Assembly: GCF_000429045.1 (NCBI RefSeq)
Contig: NZ_AUBC01000011.1
Coordinates: forward strand, 62,001-126,000
DNA length: 64,000 bases
Reading direction: 5' to 3'
Origin: Salinarimonas rosea DSM 21201
GTDB taxonomy: Bacteria > Pseudomonadota > Alphaproteobacteria > Rhizobiales > Beijerinckiaceae
In this document: positions 53,791 through 62,007 of the stretch, piece by piece
Position numbering within the stretch: the first letter of the stretch is position 1
Layout of the letters: each line of letters opens with the position of its first letter
The notes under the pieces: generated by a model
Databases searched by the model: none
Told to the model about the DNA's origin: nothing
The model's input: the letters and a program-made list of their open reading frames with translations, nothing else
Position numbers and translations under genes: made by a program

Positions 53791-53794
53791 GCGC

Positions 53795-55531
53795 ATGCCG
53801 ACGCGCGCGCCGGCGGCCGCTCCCCCGCGCCTGCGCGCGCCGTCCGGCGAGACCATCCTGCTCGTCGGCGTCGCGGTCTATCTCGGCGTCTTCACGCTCT
53901 GGCCGCTCGGGCGCCTCCTCCTGGAGGCGCTCGGGCCGAACGCCGCCGGCGAGCCGCTCGGCATCCTGCGCGACCAGTGGCAGTCGCGCTCGACGTCGCG
54001 GGCCTTGTGGAACACGCTCGAGGCGGGGACGCTCGCGACCCTCGTCTCGGTCGTGCTCGGCGCGACCATGGCCTTCGTCGTGGCGCTCACCGACGTGCGC
54101 GCCAAGACGGCGCTCACCTTCGCGCTGCTGCTGCCGCTGCTCGTCCCCTCGCAGATCACGGCGCTCGCCTGGATCGAGCTGATCGGCCCCTCCTCGCCGA
54201 TCCTGCGCCCCCTCGGGCTCGCGAGCCCGCCCGGCACCACGAACCCGCTCTACTCGCTCGGCGGCATCGTGCTCGTCATGGGTGTCGAGCACGCCGCCCT
54301 CGTCTTCCTCGCCGTGCGCGCGGGCCTGCGCGCCATGCCGCGCGACCTCGTGGAAGCCGCGCGCATCTCCGGCGCCCGTCCGCTCGTGGCGACGCTGCGC
54401 ATCGTCCTGCCGCTGTCGCTGCCCGCACTGCTCGCGGGCGCCGCGCTCGCCTTCGTCTCGGCGATCGGCAATTTCGGCGTCCCGGCGCTGCTCGGCATCC
54501 CCGGGCGCTACACGATGCTGACGACCCTGATCTACCAGCGCCTGAACGGCTTCGGCCCGTCGGTGCTGGGGGAGGTGGCGGCGATCGCGCTCATCCTCGT
54601 CCTGATCGCCGTCGCCGGGCTCGCGCTGCGTGCGATCGTCGCCGCGCGCATGGATGCGAAGGTCGAGCGGGCGAGCGCCATGCTGCGGCCCTTCCCCCTC
54701 GGGCGCGCGCGCCTGCCGCTCGAGACGGGCGTGTGGGTCGTGCTCGTCTTCGTCTCGTTCCTGCCGCTGTGCGCGCTCCTCGCCGCCTCGCTGACGCCCG
54801 CCGTCGGCGTGCGGCTCTCGCCGGAGACGCTGACCCTCGACCACTACCGCTTCGCGGTGCTCGGCCAGGACATGACCCGGCGCGCCTTCGCGAACTCCTT
54901 CCTGCTCGCCGGAGCGACGGCGGTCGTGGCGGGCCTCGTCGCGGTGCCGCTCGCCTACCTCGCCGTGATGCGCCGCATGAGGGCGGCGCGGGTTCTCGAT
55001 CTCGTGGCGGACACGCCCTACGCCATTCCCGGCACGGTGCTCGCGATCGGTGCGATCCTCGTCTTCCTGCCGCCGCTGCCGATCCTCGGCGTGTCGGTCT
55101 ACAACTCGCTCTGGATCATCCTCTTCGCCTACTTCGCGCGCTTCATGACGCTGGCGCTGCGGCCCGTGACCGCCAGCCTCGAGACGATCGAGCCGGCGCT
55201 CGACGAGGCCGCGCGGATCGCCGGGGCGAAGGCGTTCCGGCGGCTCTTCGCCATCGTGCTGCCGATCGCCGCGCCGGCGGCGATGGCGGGCGGCCTCCTG
55301 ATCTTCATGACCGCCTTCAACGAGCTCACCGTCTCGGCCCTGCTCTGGTCCTCGGGCACCGAGACGCTCGGCGTCGTCGTCTTCTTCCTGCAGTACGAGG
55401 GCAATTCCCCCGCCGCCGCGGCGCTCGCGACCGCGACGGTGGTCGTGACGCTCCTCCTCGCGCTCGTCCTCGACGTCGTGGGCCGGCGGCTGCCGGGGGA
55501 CGTGGTGCCGTGGCGCGACGCGGCAGGGTGA
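53795..55531 (+). CDS. ABC transporter permease (FbpB type, duplicated)
   Basis: Inner-membrane permease of 578 residues formed by two fused six-helix halves. Each half has the EAA loop that contacts the ATPase: EAARISGARPLVATLRIVLP and DEAARIAGAKAFRRLFAIVL. It pairs with the binding protein encoded immediately upstream. The missing ATPase must come from elsewhere or be shared. The region after the gene is filled with hairpin-forming repeats. Confidence 0.92.
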   Translation: MPTRAPAAAPPRLRAPSGETILLVGVAVYLGVFTLWPLGRLLLEALGPNAAGEPLGILRDQWQSRSTSRALWNTLEAGTLATLVSVVLGATMAFVVALTDVRAKTALTFALLLPLLVPSQITALAWIELIGPSSPILRPLGLASPPGTTNPLYSLGGIVLVMGVEHAALVFLAVRAGLRAMPRDLVEAARISGARPLVATLRIVLPLSLPALLAGAALAFVSAIGNFGVPALLGIPGRYTMLTTLIYQRLNGFGPSVLGEVAAIALILVLIAVAGLALRAIVAARMDAKVERASAMLRPFPLGRARLPLETGVWVVLVFVSFLPLCALLAASLTPAVGVRLSPETLTLDHYRFAVLGQDMTRRAFANSFLLAGATAVVAGLVAVPLAYLAVMRRMRAARVLDLVADTPYAIPGTVLAIGAILVFLPPLPILGVSVYNSLWIILFAYFARFMTLALRPVTASLETIEPALDEAARIAGAKAFRRLFAIVLPIAAPAAMAGGLLIFMTAFNELTVSALLWSSGTETLGVVVFFLQYEGNSPAAAALATATVVVTLLLALVLDVVGRRLPGDVVPWRDAAG

Positions 55532-55564
55532 GCCGGGCGATCGGCGTCGTCCGCGCCCCCGTTT

Positions 55565-55689
55565 CCTCCCCGGAGGGGAGGAGTCCGCGCCTCGGCGCGG
55601 GCGGTGGGGCCGTTCGGATATGCTGGCGAGCCGTATCGCCGTCCTCCCCACCCTCCGGCCTTCGGCCTCCGTCCTCCCCTGCGGGGAGG
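55565..55689. repeat. Hairpin cluster bounded by mirrored CCTCCCC-N3-GGGGAGG stems
   Basis: Two near-identical 17-nt hairpins (55565-55581, loop GGA; 55673-55689, loop TGC) mark the ends. Between them lie a 7-bp GC stem (55585-55600) and GGCC-TTC-GGCC (55657-55667). The arrangement looks like a miniature intergenic repeat element. Confidence 0.7.
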
Positions 55690-55765
55690 TGGCGGTCGGC
55701 GGGTCTCGTCGACTTTCGATCGATACTCGCCGATGAGTGGAGACGAGCTTCGTCGCGAAGCGGGG

Positions 55766-55795
55766 AACGGCCCCGGCTCGGGGAAGCCGGGGCCG
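55766..55795 (-). terminator. Candidate terminator of the flgFGAH operon
   Basis: A perfect 12-bp stem, ACGGCCCCGGCT and its complement, with a 6-nt loop lies 85 bp downstream of flgH. On the minus strand only TTCCCC follows, so it is not a classical T-run terminator. Confidence 0.5.
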
Positions 55796-55880
55796 TCGGG
55801 GCGGATCGGCGGCACGGTGCTCGGGAGCACTGGGGAGCGGCCGACGATCCGGGGGAGGGTGGAGCTCGGGGAGGCGGACC

Positions 55881-56642
55881 TCAGAAGGGCAGGAGGATGT
55901 CGAGCACCTGCTGGCCGTAGCGGGGCTGCTGGACGTCGGTGATCTGGCCGCGGCCGCCGTAGGCGATGCGCGCCTGGGCGATCTTGGTCGAATCGATCGT
56001 GTTGTCGTTCTCGATGTCCTCCGGGCGCACCACGCCGGCGACGATCAGCTCGCGGACCTCGAAGTTCACCCGGACCTCCTGCTTGCCCTCGATGACGAGG
56101 TTGCCGTTGGGCAGGAGCTGGGTGACGACGGCGGCGACGTTCGTGGTCAGCTGCTCCGAGCGGCGGATCGAGCCCGCGCCGCGGCTCGACGAATCCGACT
56201 GGGCGTCGACGAGGGCGTCGGCCTGGACGTCGTCCCCGAAGACCTGGCCGTACTGCGTCTCCAGACCGAACAGGCCACCCGCACCCAGGGCCTCCGAATT
56301 GGCGCGCGAGCGGCGGGTCTGGTTGTCGAACTGGGCGCGGTCGGTGATGCGCACGCGCACCGTGACGAGGTCGCCCACCTGCGCGGCGCGCTGGTCCTTG
56401 AAGAAGCCGCGCGCGCCCTGGCGCCACAGCGAGTTCGAGGCGAAGGAGACCACTTCCGGCGTGGGCATCGGCATGCGCACCGGCACGTAGCCCGGCTGCG
56501 CGGTCGGATCCTCGATCGCGGTCAGGGCCGGGGCGCGGCCGACGTTGGCGAGGCGGTCGGCGGTGCCGCAGGCGGCGAGCGACGCGGCGAGGGCGGCGAG
56601 CGCGACGACGCGCAGGCCGAGGCGGGGAAGCAAGCGGAGCAT
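55881..56642 (-). CDS. flgH: Flagellar L-ring protein FlgH
   Basis: Outer-membrane lipoprotein forming the L ring around the flagellar rod, 253 residues. The signal peptide ends in the lipobox LAAC (ALAASLAACGTAD). Conserved parts include SFASNSLWRQGARGFFKDQR, VGDLVTVRVRITDRAQFDN and the C-terminal YGGRGQITDVQQPRYGQQVL. The ATG at 56642 was chosen at the signal peptide. It is the last gene of flgF-flgG-flgA-flgH and starts just after the flgA stop region; no flgI lies between flgA and flgH. Confidence 0.96.
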   Translation of the reverse strand: MLRLLPRLGLRVVALAALAASLAACGTADRLANVGRAPALTAIEDPTAQPGYVPVRMPMPTPEVVSFASNSLWRQGARGFFKDQRAAQVGDLVTVRVRITDRAQFDNQTRRSRANSEALGAGGLFGLETQYGQVFGDDVQADALVDAQSDSSSRGAGSIRRSEQLTTNVAAVVTQLLPNGNLVIEGKQEVRVNFEVRELIVAGVVRPEDIENDNTIDSTKIAQARIAYGGRGQITDVQQPRYGQQVLDILLPF

Positions 56643-56658
56643 GGCGACCTCCTCCGGA

Positions 56659-57777
56659 TCAGCGGGCCAGCGCCGCAACGCGGCCGTGGAAGGCGTTGCC
56701 GACGCGCACCGTGCCCGGGCCGATCACGGCGCCCTGCACGATCCGCCCGGAGACGGGGTTCTCGACGTCGACCACGTCGCCCTCGGCGCCCGCCTGGCGG
56801 GAGGTGCCGCGCAGCGTGAGGGTAAGCGAGCCGCTCTCGTAGACCATGAGCACCGTTCCGTTGCGCTCGACCAGCATGGGGCGCTCGAGGTCGGCCTGGC
56901 GAATGAGCGCGCCAGCGGTGAGAGACCGGCGGGCGACGCGACCGTCGAGGTCGATCGCGTCGAGCCGCGTGTCGGCGGGAACGCGCTCGACGGCACGGCG
57001 CTCGACCCGGTAGTCGTCGGCGCGGATCGGCTCGCCGCGGGCGATCGAGCGGGCGACGACCGCGACGGACACGACCTGCCGCGCGACGCCGCTCACGGCC
57101 GCCTGGGCGCGGCGCTCGGCCGGGCTGGGGCCGACATAGGCGGTCGCCGTGAAGCGGCGGGTCGCCGGGTCCCAGGCGAGGTCGGTGATCGCCACCGGCT
57201 CGGCCGTCTCCGGCGAGACGAGGAGGGTCGGCGGCGTGCCGTCGAAGGCGATCTCGATCTCGCCCGTGGGGAGCATCGCCGCCTCGGCGACGCGCTCGGC
57301 CACGGCGGCGGCGACCGCCTCCTGGCCGATGCGGCGGGCCGCACGGGTCACCGTCACCTGCTCGCGCCCGCCGGTCGCGACGTCGCCGATGCCGAGCGCG
57401 TGCGCGGCGAGGAGCAGGCGCGCCACCTGGATCGTGCCGAGCTCGCCGAGCGCCGGGGCGTGGAAGACCGGCGTCGCGGCGACCTCCGCCGGCGCGCCGG
57501 CGACGAGGTCGCCGAGGCGGATGACGTCGCCGGAGACGATCACGTCCCCGCGCAGGCTCGGTGCGGCGGGGGCGGTCGGCGCCGCCGGGGCGCCGATCGC
57601 GGCGACGTCCCGGGCGACCGGCCCGGGCGCGACCTCCTGGGCGAGGCTCGGGCGCGCGGCCGCGGCGATCGCGAGGGCGAGCCCGAGCATCGCCGCGGCC
57701 CGGGCGATGGCGCCGAGCGGGAGACGGCCGGCGCGGGGGCGCGAGGCGCCGAGGATGGGGTCCAAACGCTGCATCAT
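56659..57777 (-). CDS. flgA: Flagellar P-ring assembly chaperone FlgA
   Basis: Periplasmic protein needed to assemble the P ring. It has 372 residues from the ATG at 57777; a GTG at 57786 overlapping the flgG stop is an alternative. After a signal sequence (ARAAAMLGLALAIAAAARPSLAQ) come an extended, proline/alanine-rich stretch, the family's beta domains (RLGDLVAGAPAEVAATPVFH) and the C-terminal SAF domain (RSIARGEPIRADDYRVERRA, RRSLTAGALIRQADLERP, VRVGNAFHGRVAALAR). It is longer than enterobacterial FlgA (about 220) because of the extra N-terminal domain usual in rhizobia. Confidence 0.93.
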   Translation of the reverse strand: MMQRLDPILGASRPRAGRLPLGAIARAAAMLGLALAIAAAARPSLAQEVAPGPVARDVAAIGAPAAPTAPAAPSLRGDVIVSGDVIRLGDLVAGAPAEVAATPVFHAPALGELGTIQVARLLLAAHALGIGDVATGGREQVTVTRAARRIGQEAVAAAVAERVAEAAMLPTGEIEIAFDGTPPTLLVSPETAEPVAITDLAWDPATRRFTATAYVGPSPAERRAQAAVSGVARQVVSVAVVARSIARGEPIRADDYRVERRAVERVPADTRLDAIDLDGRVARRSLTAGALIRQADLERPMLVERNGTVLMVYESGSLTLTLRGTSRQAGAEGDVVDVENPVSGRIVQGAVIGPGTVRVGNAFHGRVAALAR

Positions 57778-57782
57778 CGTCC

Positions 57783-58574
57783 TCACCCCCGGAACATCTG
57801 GCTGGCGGCCTGGAGCATCTGGTCGGCGGCCGAGATGACGCGCGAGTTCATCTCGTAGGCGCGCTGTGCGGAGATCAGCGCCGAGATCTCCGTCACGGCG
57901 TTGACGTTCGCCTCCTCCAGGTAGCCCTGCTGGAGCGAGCCGTAGCCCTCCTCGCCCGGGTTGCCCTGGACCGGATCGCCCGAGGCCGCCGTCTGCAGGA
58001 ACAGGTTGTCGCCGATCGATTCGAGCCCGACCTTGTTGACGAAGCGGGTCAGCTGGATGCGGCCCACCTCCTGCGGCTCGGGTGCGTCGGGCGTCGTCAC
58101 CTCGACCACGCCCGACGCGCTGATCGAGACGCTCTGCACGTTCTGCGGGATGACGATGCCCGGCTCGACCTCGTAGCCGTCCTTGGTGACGAGCCTTCCC
58201 TGCGCGTCGAGATCGAAGCCGCCGTCGCGGGTGAACGCGGCGCGGCCGTCGGGCAGGCGGATCTGGAAAAGGCCCTCGCCGCGAACCGCGATGTCGAAGT
58301 CGCGCTCGGTGGGGGTGAGGTTGCCCTGGCTCATGGCGCGCGCGGTGGAGACCGCCTTGACGCCCGAGCCGATCTCGATGGCCGACGGGGTCTGCGTGTC
58401 CTGCGCCGAGGTGGTCGCACCGGCCCGGCGCATGGTCTGGTAGAGCAGGTCCTGGAAGTGGGCCTGCTGGCGCTTGTAGCCGGTGGTGCGCATGTTGGCG
58501 ATGTTGTTGGAGATGACCTGGACGTTCAGCTCCTGGGCCATCATGCCGGTCGCGGCGGAGTAGAGGGCGCGCAT
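57783..58574 (-). CDS. flgG: Flagellar distal rod protein FlgG
   Basis: Distal rod subunit of 263 residues. The N-terminal rod/hook signature is MRALYSAATGMMAQELNVQV with NIANMRTTGYKRQQAHF; the C-terminal amphipathic helix is EISALISAQRAYEMNSRVIS. Both helical ends form the coiled core of the rod. It is 21 bp downstream of flgF. Confidence 0.97.
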   Translation of the reverse strand: MRALYSAATGMMAQELNVQVISNNIANMRTTGYKRQQAHFQDLLYQTMRRAGATTSAQDTQTPSAIEIGSGVKAVSTARAMSQGNLTPTERDFDIAVRGEGLFQIRLPDGRAAFTRDGGFDLDAQGRLVTKDGYEVEPGIVIPQNVQSVSISASGVVEVTTPDAPEPQEVGRIQLTRFVNKVGLESIGDNLFLQTAASGDPVQGNPGEEGYGSLQQGYLEEANVNAVTEISALISAQRAYEMNSRVISAADQMLQAASQMFRG

Positions 58575-58595
58575 GGGGGCGTCTCCTTCTGGCCG

Positions 58596-59345
58596 TTACG
58601 CCGCTTCGCCGAGCGTGCGGATGGCGGTGCGTTGCAGGTCGGTCAGGCTCGACAGGGTCGAGGCGACGCGGGTGTAGGCGCGGCTCACCTCCATGAGGCG
58701 GGTCATCTCGTAGACCGCCCGCACGTTGGAGCGCTCGATGAAGCCCTGCTCGACGCGGGCGCGCTCGCCGGCCGGCTGGGCCTGCTGCGCCGGCTCCACC
58801 GCCGCGAACAGGTTCGCGCCCATGTTGGAGAGCATCTGGGGCGCGTCGAACCGCACGAGGGCGAGGCGGCCGCGCTGGCCTGCGTCGGTCGAGATCGTGC
58901 CGTCGCCGGCGACGACGATGCCGGTGTCGCCCGGCTCGAGCTGGATCGCCCCGCCGTCGCCCACCACGGGAAAGCCGTCGGAGGTGACGAGGCGGCCCTG
59001 CGGATCGACCTGGAAGGCGCCGTTGCGGGTGTAGCGCTCGCCCGCCGGGGTCTCGACCACGAAGAAGGCGTCGCCGCGGATGGCGACGTCGAGCGGGTTA
59101 CCCGTCGGCTCGGTGGCACCGTCGGACAGGTCGATCGGGCTGCCCGCGTCGATGACGAAGGAGAGCTTGCGATCCGGCCACGGGAAGGTCTCGGCCGACG
59201 CGTCCGGCTCGAGGAACTCCTCGAAGCGCGACGAGCGCGCCTTGAATCCGTTGGTGTTGACGTTCGCCATGTTGTTGGCGATCACGTCGAGCTCACGGGC
59301 CAGCGCCACTTGGCGCGACAGGCCGATGAGAAGCGTGTTCTCCAT
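58596..59345 (-). CDS. flgF: Flagellar proximal rod protein FlgF
   Basis: Proximal rod subunit of 249 residues. The conserved N-terminus is MENTLLIGLSRQVALARELD with NMANVNTNGFKARSSRFEEF, and the C-terminus RAVYEMTRLMEVSRAYTRVA. The ATG at 59345 starts the conserved sequence; the frame upstream contains a palindrome and is not coding. First gene of the minus-strand rod/ring operon, divergent from fliL. Confidence 0.96.
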   Translation of the reverse strand: MENTLLIGLSRQVALARELDVIANNMANVNTNGFKARSSRFEEFLEPDASAETFPWPDRKLSFVIDAGSPIDLSDGATEPTGNPLDVAIRGDAFFVVETPAGERYTRNGAFQVDPQGRLVTSDGFPVVGDGGAIQLEPGDTGIVVAGDGTISTDAGQRGRLALVRFDAPQMLSNMGANLFAAVEPAQQAQPAGERARVEQGFIERSNVRAVYEMTRLMEVSRAYTRVASTLSSLTDLQRTAIRTLGEAA

Positions 59346-59456
59346 GAGAGACGCTCCTTGTCCCCGATTGTCCCCGCCGGCCCCGTTCACGCTCCCCAGC
59401 GTCGAGCCCGGCAGCCATTCCGTTGCGAGGGTCGTGCCAGACCTGCCGGCAGCCCG

Positions 59457-59481
59457 GAATGCCTTGGAAGCCAAGGCATTC
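59457..59481. promoter_or_regulatory. 25-bp palindrome between flgF and fliL
   Basis: GAATGCCTTGG and its exact complement are separated by AAG, giving an 11-bp perfect stem. It is centred in the 281-bp gap between divergent flagellar operons and lacks T-runs, so an operator or an intergenic repeat is likelier than a terminator. Confidence 0.5.
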
Positions 59482-59626
59482 GCGAAAGCCGCCGTTCACC
59501 CTGCCGACGGACGGCCGGCGCCGGGCGGCAAGAAGGACCCGGCAGCTTTTGCCGCCTTAACGGGGCATTAACCACGCCTCGACGATTGTCGGGCCACGTG
59601 CCGACCGTTTCGGGCGCGAGGGGCTC

Positions 59627-60157
59627 ATGGCGAAGAAACCACGCAAGGGCGAGGAAGCCGAGGTCGAGGGCGAGGGCGCCGAGGCCGAAGGCGGCTCGTC
59701 GAAGAAGAAGAAGCTGATCCTGATCGGCGCCGTCGCCGGCGTGCTGCTGATCGGCGGCGGTGCGGGCGCGTTCTTCTTCCTGTCGGGCTCCGACGAGGCG
59801 GCCGAGGCCGAGGCCGCGGCGCTCGCGCAGGCGCAGGCCGCCGTGCCGCCGACCTTCGTCGACGTGCCGCAGATGACGGTGAACCTCGCCCCCGAGCCGA
59901 ACGAGGAGCGCCCGCGCTTCCTGCGCTTCACGGCGCGCCTCGAGGTCTCCGACCCGCTCGCCGCGACCGAGATCGCGCCGCTGATGCCGCGCGTCGAGGA
60001 CGCCTTCCAGACCTACGTGCGCGAGCTGCGCGCCTCCGACCTGCACGGCTCGGCGGGCGTCTATCGCCTGCGCGAGGAGCTGCTGCGCCGCGTGAACATC
60101 GCCGTCCACCCCGTCGAGGTGGACGCGGTGCTCTTCGGCGAGGTCGTGGTGCAATAG
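59627..60157 (+). CDS. fliL: Flagellar basal-body protein FliL
   Basis: Single-span inner-membrane protein of 176 residues associated with the stator and rotor. An acidic/basic cytosolic N-terminus (KKPRKGEEAEVEGEG, SSKKKK) precedes one helix (LILIGAVAGVLLIGGGAGAFFF), then the periplasmic FliL domain (VNLAPEPNEERPRFLRFTAR, LREELLRRVNIAVHPVEVDA). GGGGCTC precedes the ATG; its TAG lies within the ribosome-binding site of fliM. Confidence 0.95.
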   Translation: MAKKPRKGEEAEVEGEGAEAEGGSSKKKKLILIGAVAGVLLIGGGAGAFFFLSGSDEAAEAEAAALAQAQAAVPPTFVDVPQMTVNLAPEPNEERPRFLRFTARLEVSDPLAATEIAPLMPRVEDAFQTYVRELRASDLHGSAGVYRLREELLRRVNIAVHPVEVDAVLFGEVVVQ

Positions 60158-60166
60158 GAGCGCGCC

Positions 60167-61381
60167 GTGGCCGACGAACCCGAGGAGATCGACGACGACT
60201 GGGCCGCCGCCCTGATGGAGCAGAAGGCGGGCGAGGAGGCCGACGCCTCGCTCGCGGACGAATGGGGCCAGGCGCTCGCCGAGCAGGGCACGGCGGCGGC
60301 CGCCTCCGACATGGCGGCCGAGTGGGCCACCATGATCGACGAGGCGGAGGACGATTCCTCCCCCGAGCTCGCCGGTGCCGACCGCATCCTCGTCCAGGAG
60401 GAGATCGACCAGCTGCTCGGCTTCTCGCTGCGCGAGATGTCGGCGTCGGGCGCGGGCGGCATCCGCGCGATCGTCGATTCGGGCGTCGTCTCGTACGAAC
60501 GCCTGCCCATGCTCGAGATCATCTTCGACAGGATGGTGCGCCTCCTGTCGACGAGCCTGCGCAACTTCTTCAACGACAACGTCGAGGTCCAGCTCGACAA
60601 CATCTCCTCGGTGCGTTTCGGCGACTACCTGAACTCGATCCCGCTGCCGGTGCAGCTCGCCGTCTTCCACGCCGAAGGCTGGGAGGGCTCGGGGCTCGTC
60701 ACGATCGAGTCGAACCTCGCCTACGCCACGCTCGACCTGCTCCTGGGCGGCAAGCGCGGCAACCAGGGGACGCGCCTCGACGGGCGGCCGTTCACGACGA
60801 TCGAGATGCAGCTCGTCAAGCGCATGGTCGAGATCGTGCTCGCCGACGCCGAGACCTGCTTCGGCGTGCTCTCGAAGGTGAATTTCTCCGTCGACCGGAT
60901 CGAGACCAACCCGCGCTTCGCCACGATCACCCGCCCCGCCAACGCCGCTATCCTGATCGAGCTCAAGCTCGACATGGAAGGGCGCGGCGGCACGTTCCAG
61001 ATCCTGCTTCCCTACGCCACGATCGAGCCGATCCGCGAGCTTCTGCTCCAGAGCTTCATGGGCGAGAAGCTCGGGCGCGACTCGGTCTGGGAAGGCCACC
61101 TCGCCACCGAGATCTGGCAGGCCGACTTCGAGGTCCAGGCGGTGCTGCACGAGATGCGGCTGCCGCTCAAGCGGGTGATGAAGCTCGAGGTCGGCGACAC
61201 CCTGATGCTCGACGCCAAGCCGTCGGATCTCGTCACGCTCCGTTGCGGCGACTGGCGGCTGACGCAGGGCCGCGTCGGGCGCGTCGACGACCGGATCGCC
61301 ATCCAGGTGGCGCGCCCGCTGCGGCGCTCGCGCACCACGCTCGCCAGCTTCGAGGCGAGCCTCAAGGGCCACAAGGAGTGA
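60167..61381 (+). CDS. fliM: Flagellar motor switch protein FliM with repeated N-terminal motif
   Basis: C-ring switch protein of 404 residues from a GTG start with TAGGAG upstream. The EIDQLLGF motif, normally at the extreme N-terminus, begins only at residue 79; before it lies an acidic stretch with three spaced D/E-W motifs (W12, W33, W53; DDDWAAALMEQ, ADEWGQALAEQ, AAEWATMIDEA). The middle domain (RNFFNDNVEVQLDNISSVRF, GSGLVTIESNLAYATLDLLL) and C-terminal SpoA domain (MKLEVGDTLMLDAKPSDLVT) are typical. In other bacteria the N-terminal peptide binds phosphorylated CheY. Confidence 0.95.
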   Translation: MADEPEEIDDDWAAALMEQKAGEEADASLADEWGQALAEQGTAAAASDMAAEWATMIDEAEDDSSPELAGADRILVQEEIDQLLGFSLREMSASGAGGIRAIVDSGVVSYERLPMLEIIFDRMVRLLSTSLRNFFNDNVEVQLDNISSVRFGDYLNSIPLPVQLAVFHAEGWEGSGLVTIESNLAYATLDLLLGGKRGNQGTRLDGRPFTTIEMQLVKRMVEIVLADAETCFGVLSKVNFSVDRIETNPRFATITRPANAAILIELKLDMEGRGGTFQILLPYATIEPIRELLLQSFMGEKLGRDSVWEGHLATEIWQADFEVQAVLHEMRLPLKRVMKLEVGDTLMLDAKPSDLVTLRCGDWRLTQGRVGRVDDRIAIQVARPLRRSRTTLASFEASLKGHKE

Positions 61382-61388
61382 TGCGCGG

Positions 61389-61955
61389 ATGACGTCGGTG
61401 CTGATGCTTCTCGCCGAGATCCTGGTCGCCGTGCTGCTGGTGGCGTGCATGCTCACCTGTGCGCGGCTCGGACGGCGCATCGCCCGCCTGCAGGCGGACG
61501 AGGCCTCGATGCGACGCACGATCGGCGAGCTGGTCACCGCCACGGACAGCGCCGAGCGCGCCATCGCGGGCCTGCGCGCCACCCTAGGCGAGTGCGACCG
61601 CACGCTGGCCGAGCGCCTGCGCACCGCCGAACGCTACGCCGCCGATCTCGCGAGCCAGGTCGAGGCGGGGGAGAGCATGATGGGCCGCATCATGCAGATC
61701 GTGGAATCGTCCCGCCGCGCCGCCGCCGCGCCGCCGGCGCAGCCTGCCCCGTATCGGGAGGCGGCTCCGAGTCCGCCGACGGCCCCGCCGCCGGCGGCGC
61801 GCGTCGCGTCGCGGCCCGAGCCGATCGTCGCCCCGCCGCCGCGCGCGGCGCCCGTGCCGGAGCGGGCTCCCGCGGCCCCGCCGGTCAGCGCCCGGATCAG
61901 CGCCGCGGCGGAGCTCCTGGCGGAGCGCGCCGCGCGCCGGATCGGGCGCGGATGA
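61389..61955 (+). CDS. DUF6468 flagellar-cluster protein
   Basis: Protein of 188 residues with an N-terminal membrane helix (VLMLLAEILVAVLLVACMLT), a coiled coil (about 25-110) and a long Ala/Pro-rich tail. The sequence and its position between fliM and motE match the uncharacterised DUF6468 family of rhizobial flagellar clusters. AAGGAG lies just upstream. Its stop codon lies in the first unit of a 14-bp repeat that leads into motE. Confidence 0.8.
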   Translation: MTSVLMLLAEILVAVLLVACMLTCARLGRRIARLQADEASMRRTIGELVTATDSAERAIAGLRATLGECDRTLAERLRTAERYAADLASQVEAGESMMGRIMQIVESSRRAAAAPPAQPAPYREAAPSPPTAPPPAARVASRPEPIVAPPPRAAPVPERAPAAPPVSARISAAAELLAERAARRIGRG

Positions 61956-62007
61956 GGCTGACCCGATGAGGACGAGCCCATGAGGATGCGCCGATGAGGA
62001 TCCGCGA
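61952..62007 (+). repeat. Four 14-bp units each starting ATGAGG
   Basis: ATGAGG occurs at 61952, 61966, 61980 and 61994, exactly 14 bp apart. The first contains the DUF6468 stop (TGA) and the last is the motE start. Because 14 is not a multiple of three, successive ATGs fall in different frames; only the last opens a long frame, and each unit also supplies a GAGG Shine-Dalgarno-like core for the next. Confidence 0.85.

Larger units (their letters stand above)
55532..55880. other. Intergenic region with clustered hairpins
   Basis: 349 bp between the permease gene and the convergent flgH, with no credible gene. It contains the hairpin cluster at 55565-55689 and a long stem at 55766-55795; both are described separately. 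Confidence 0.7.
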
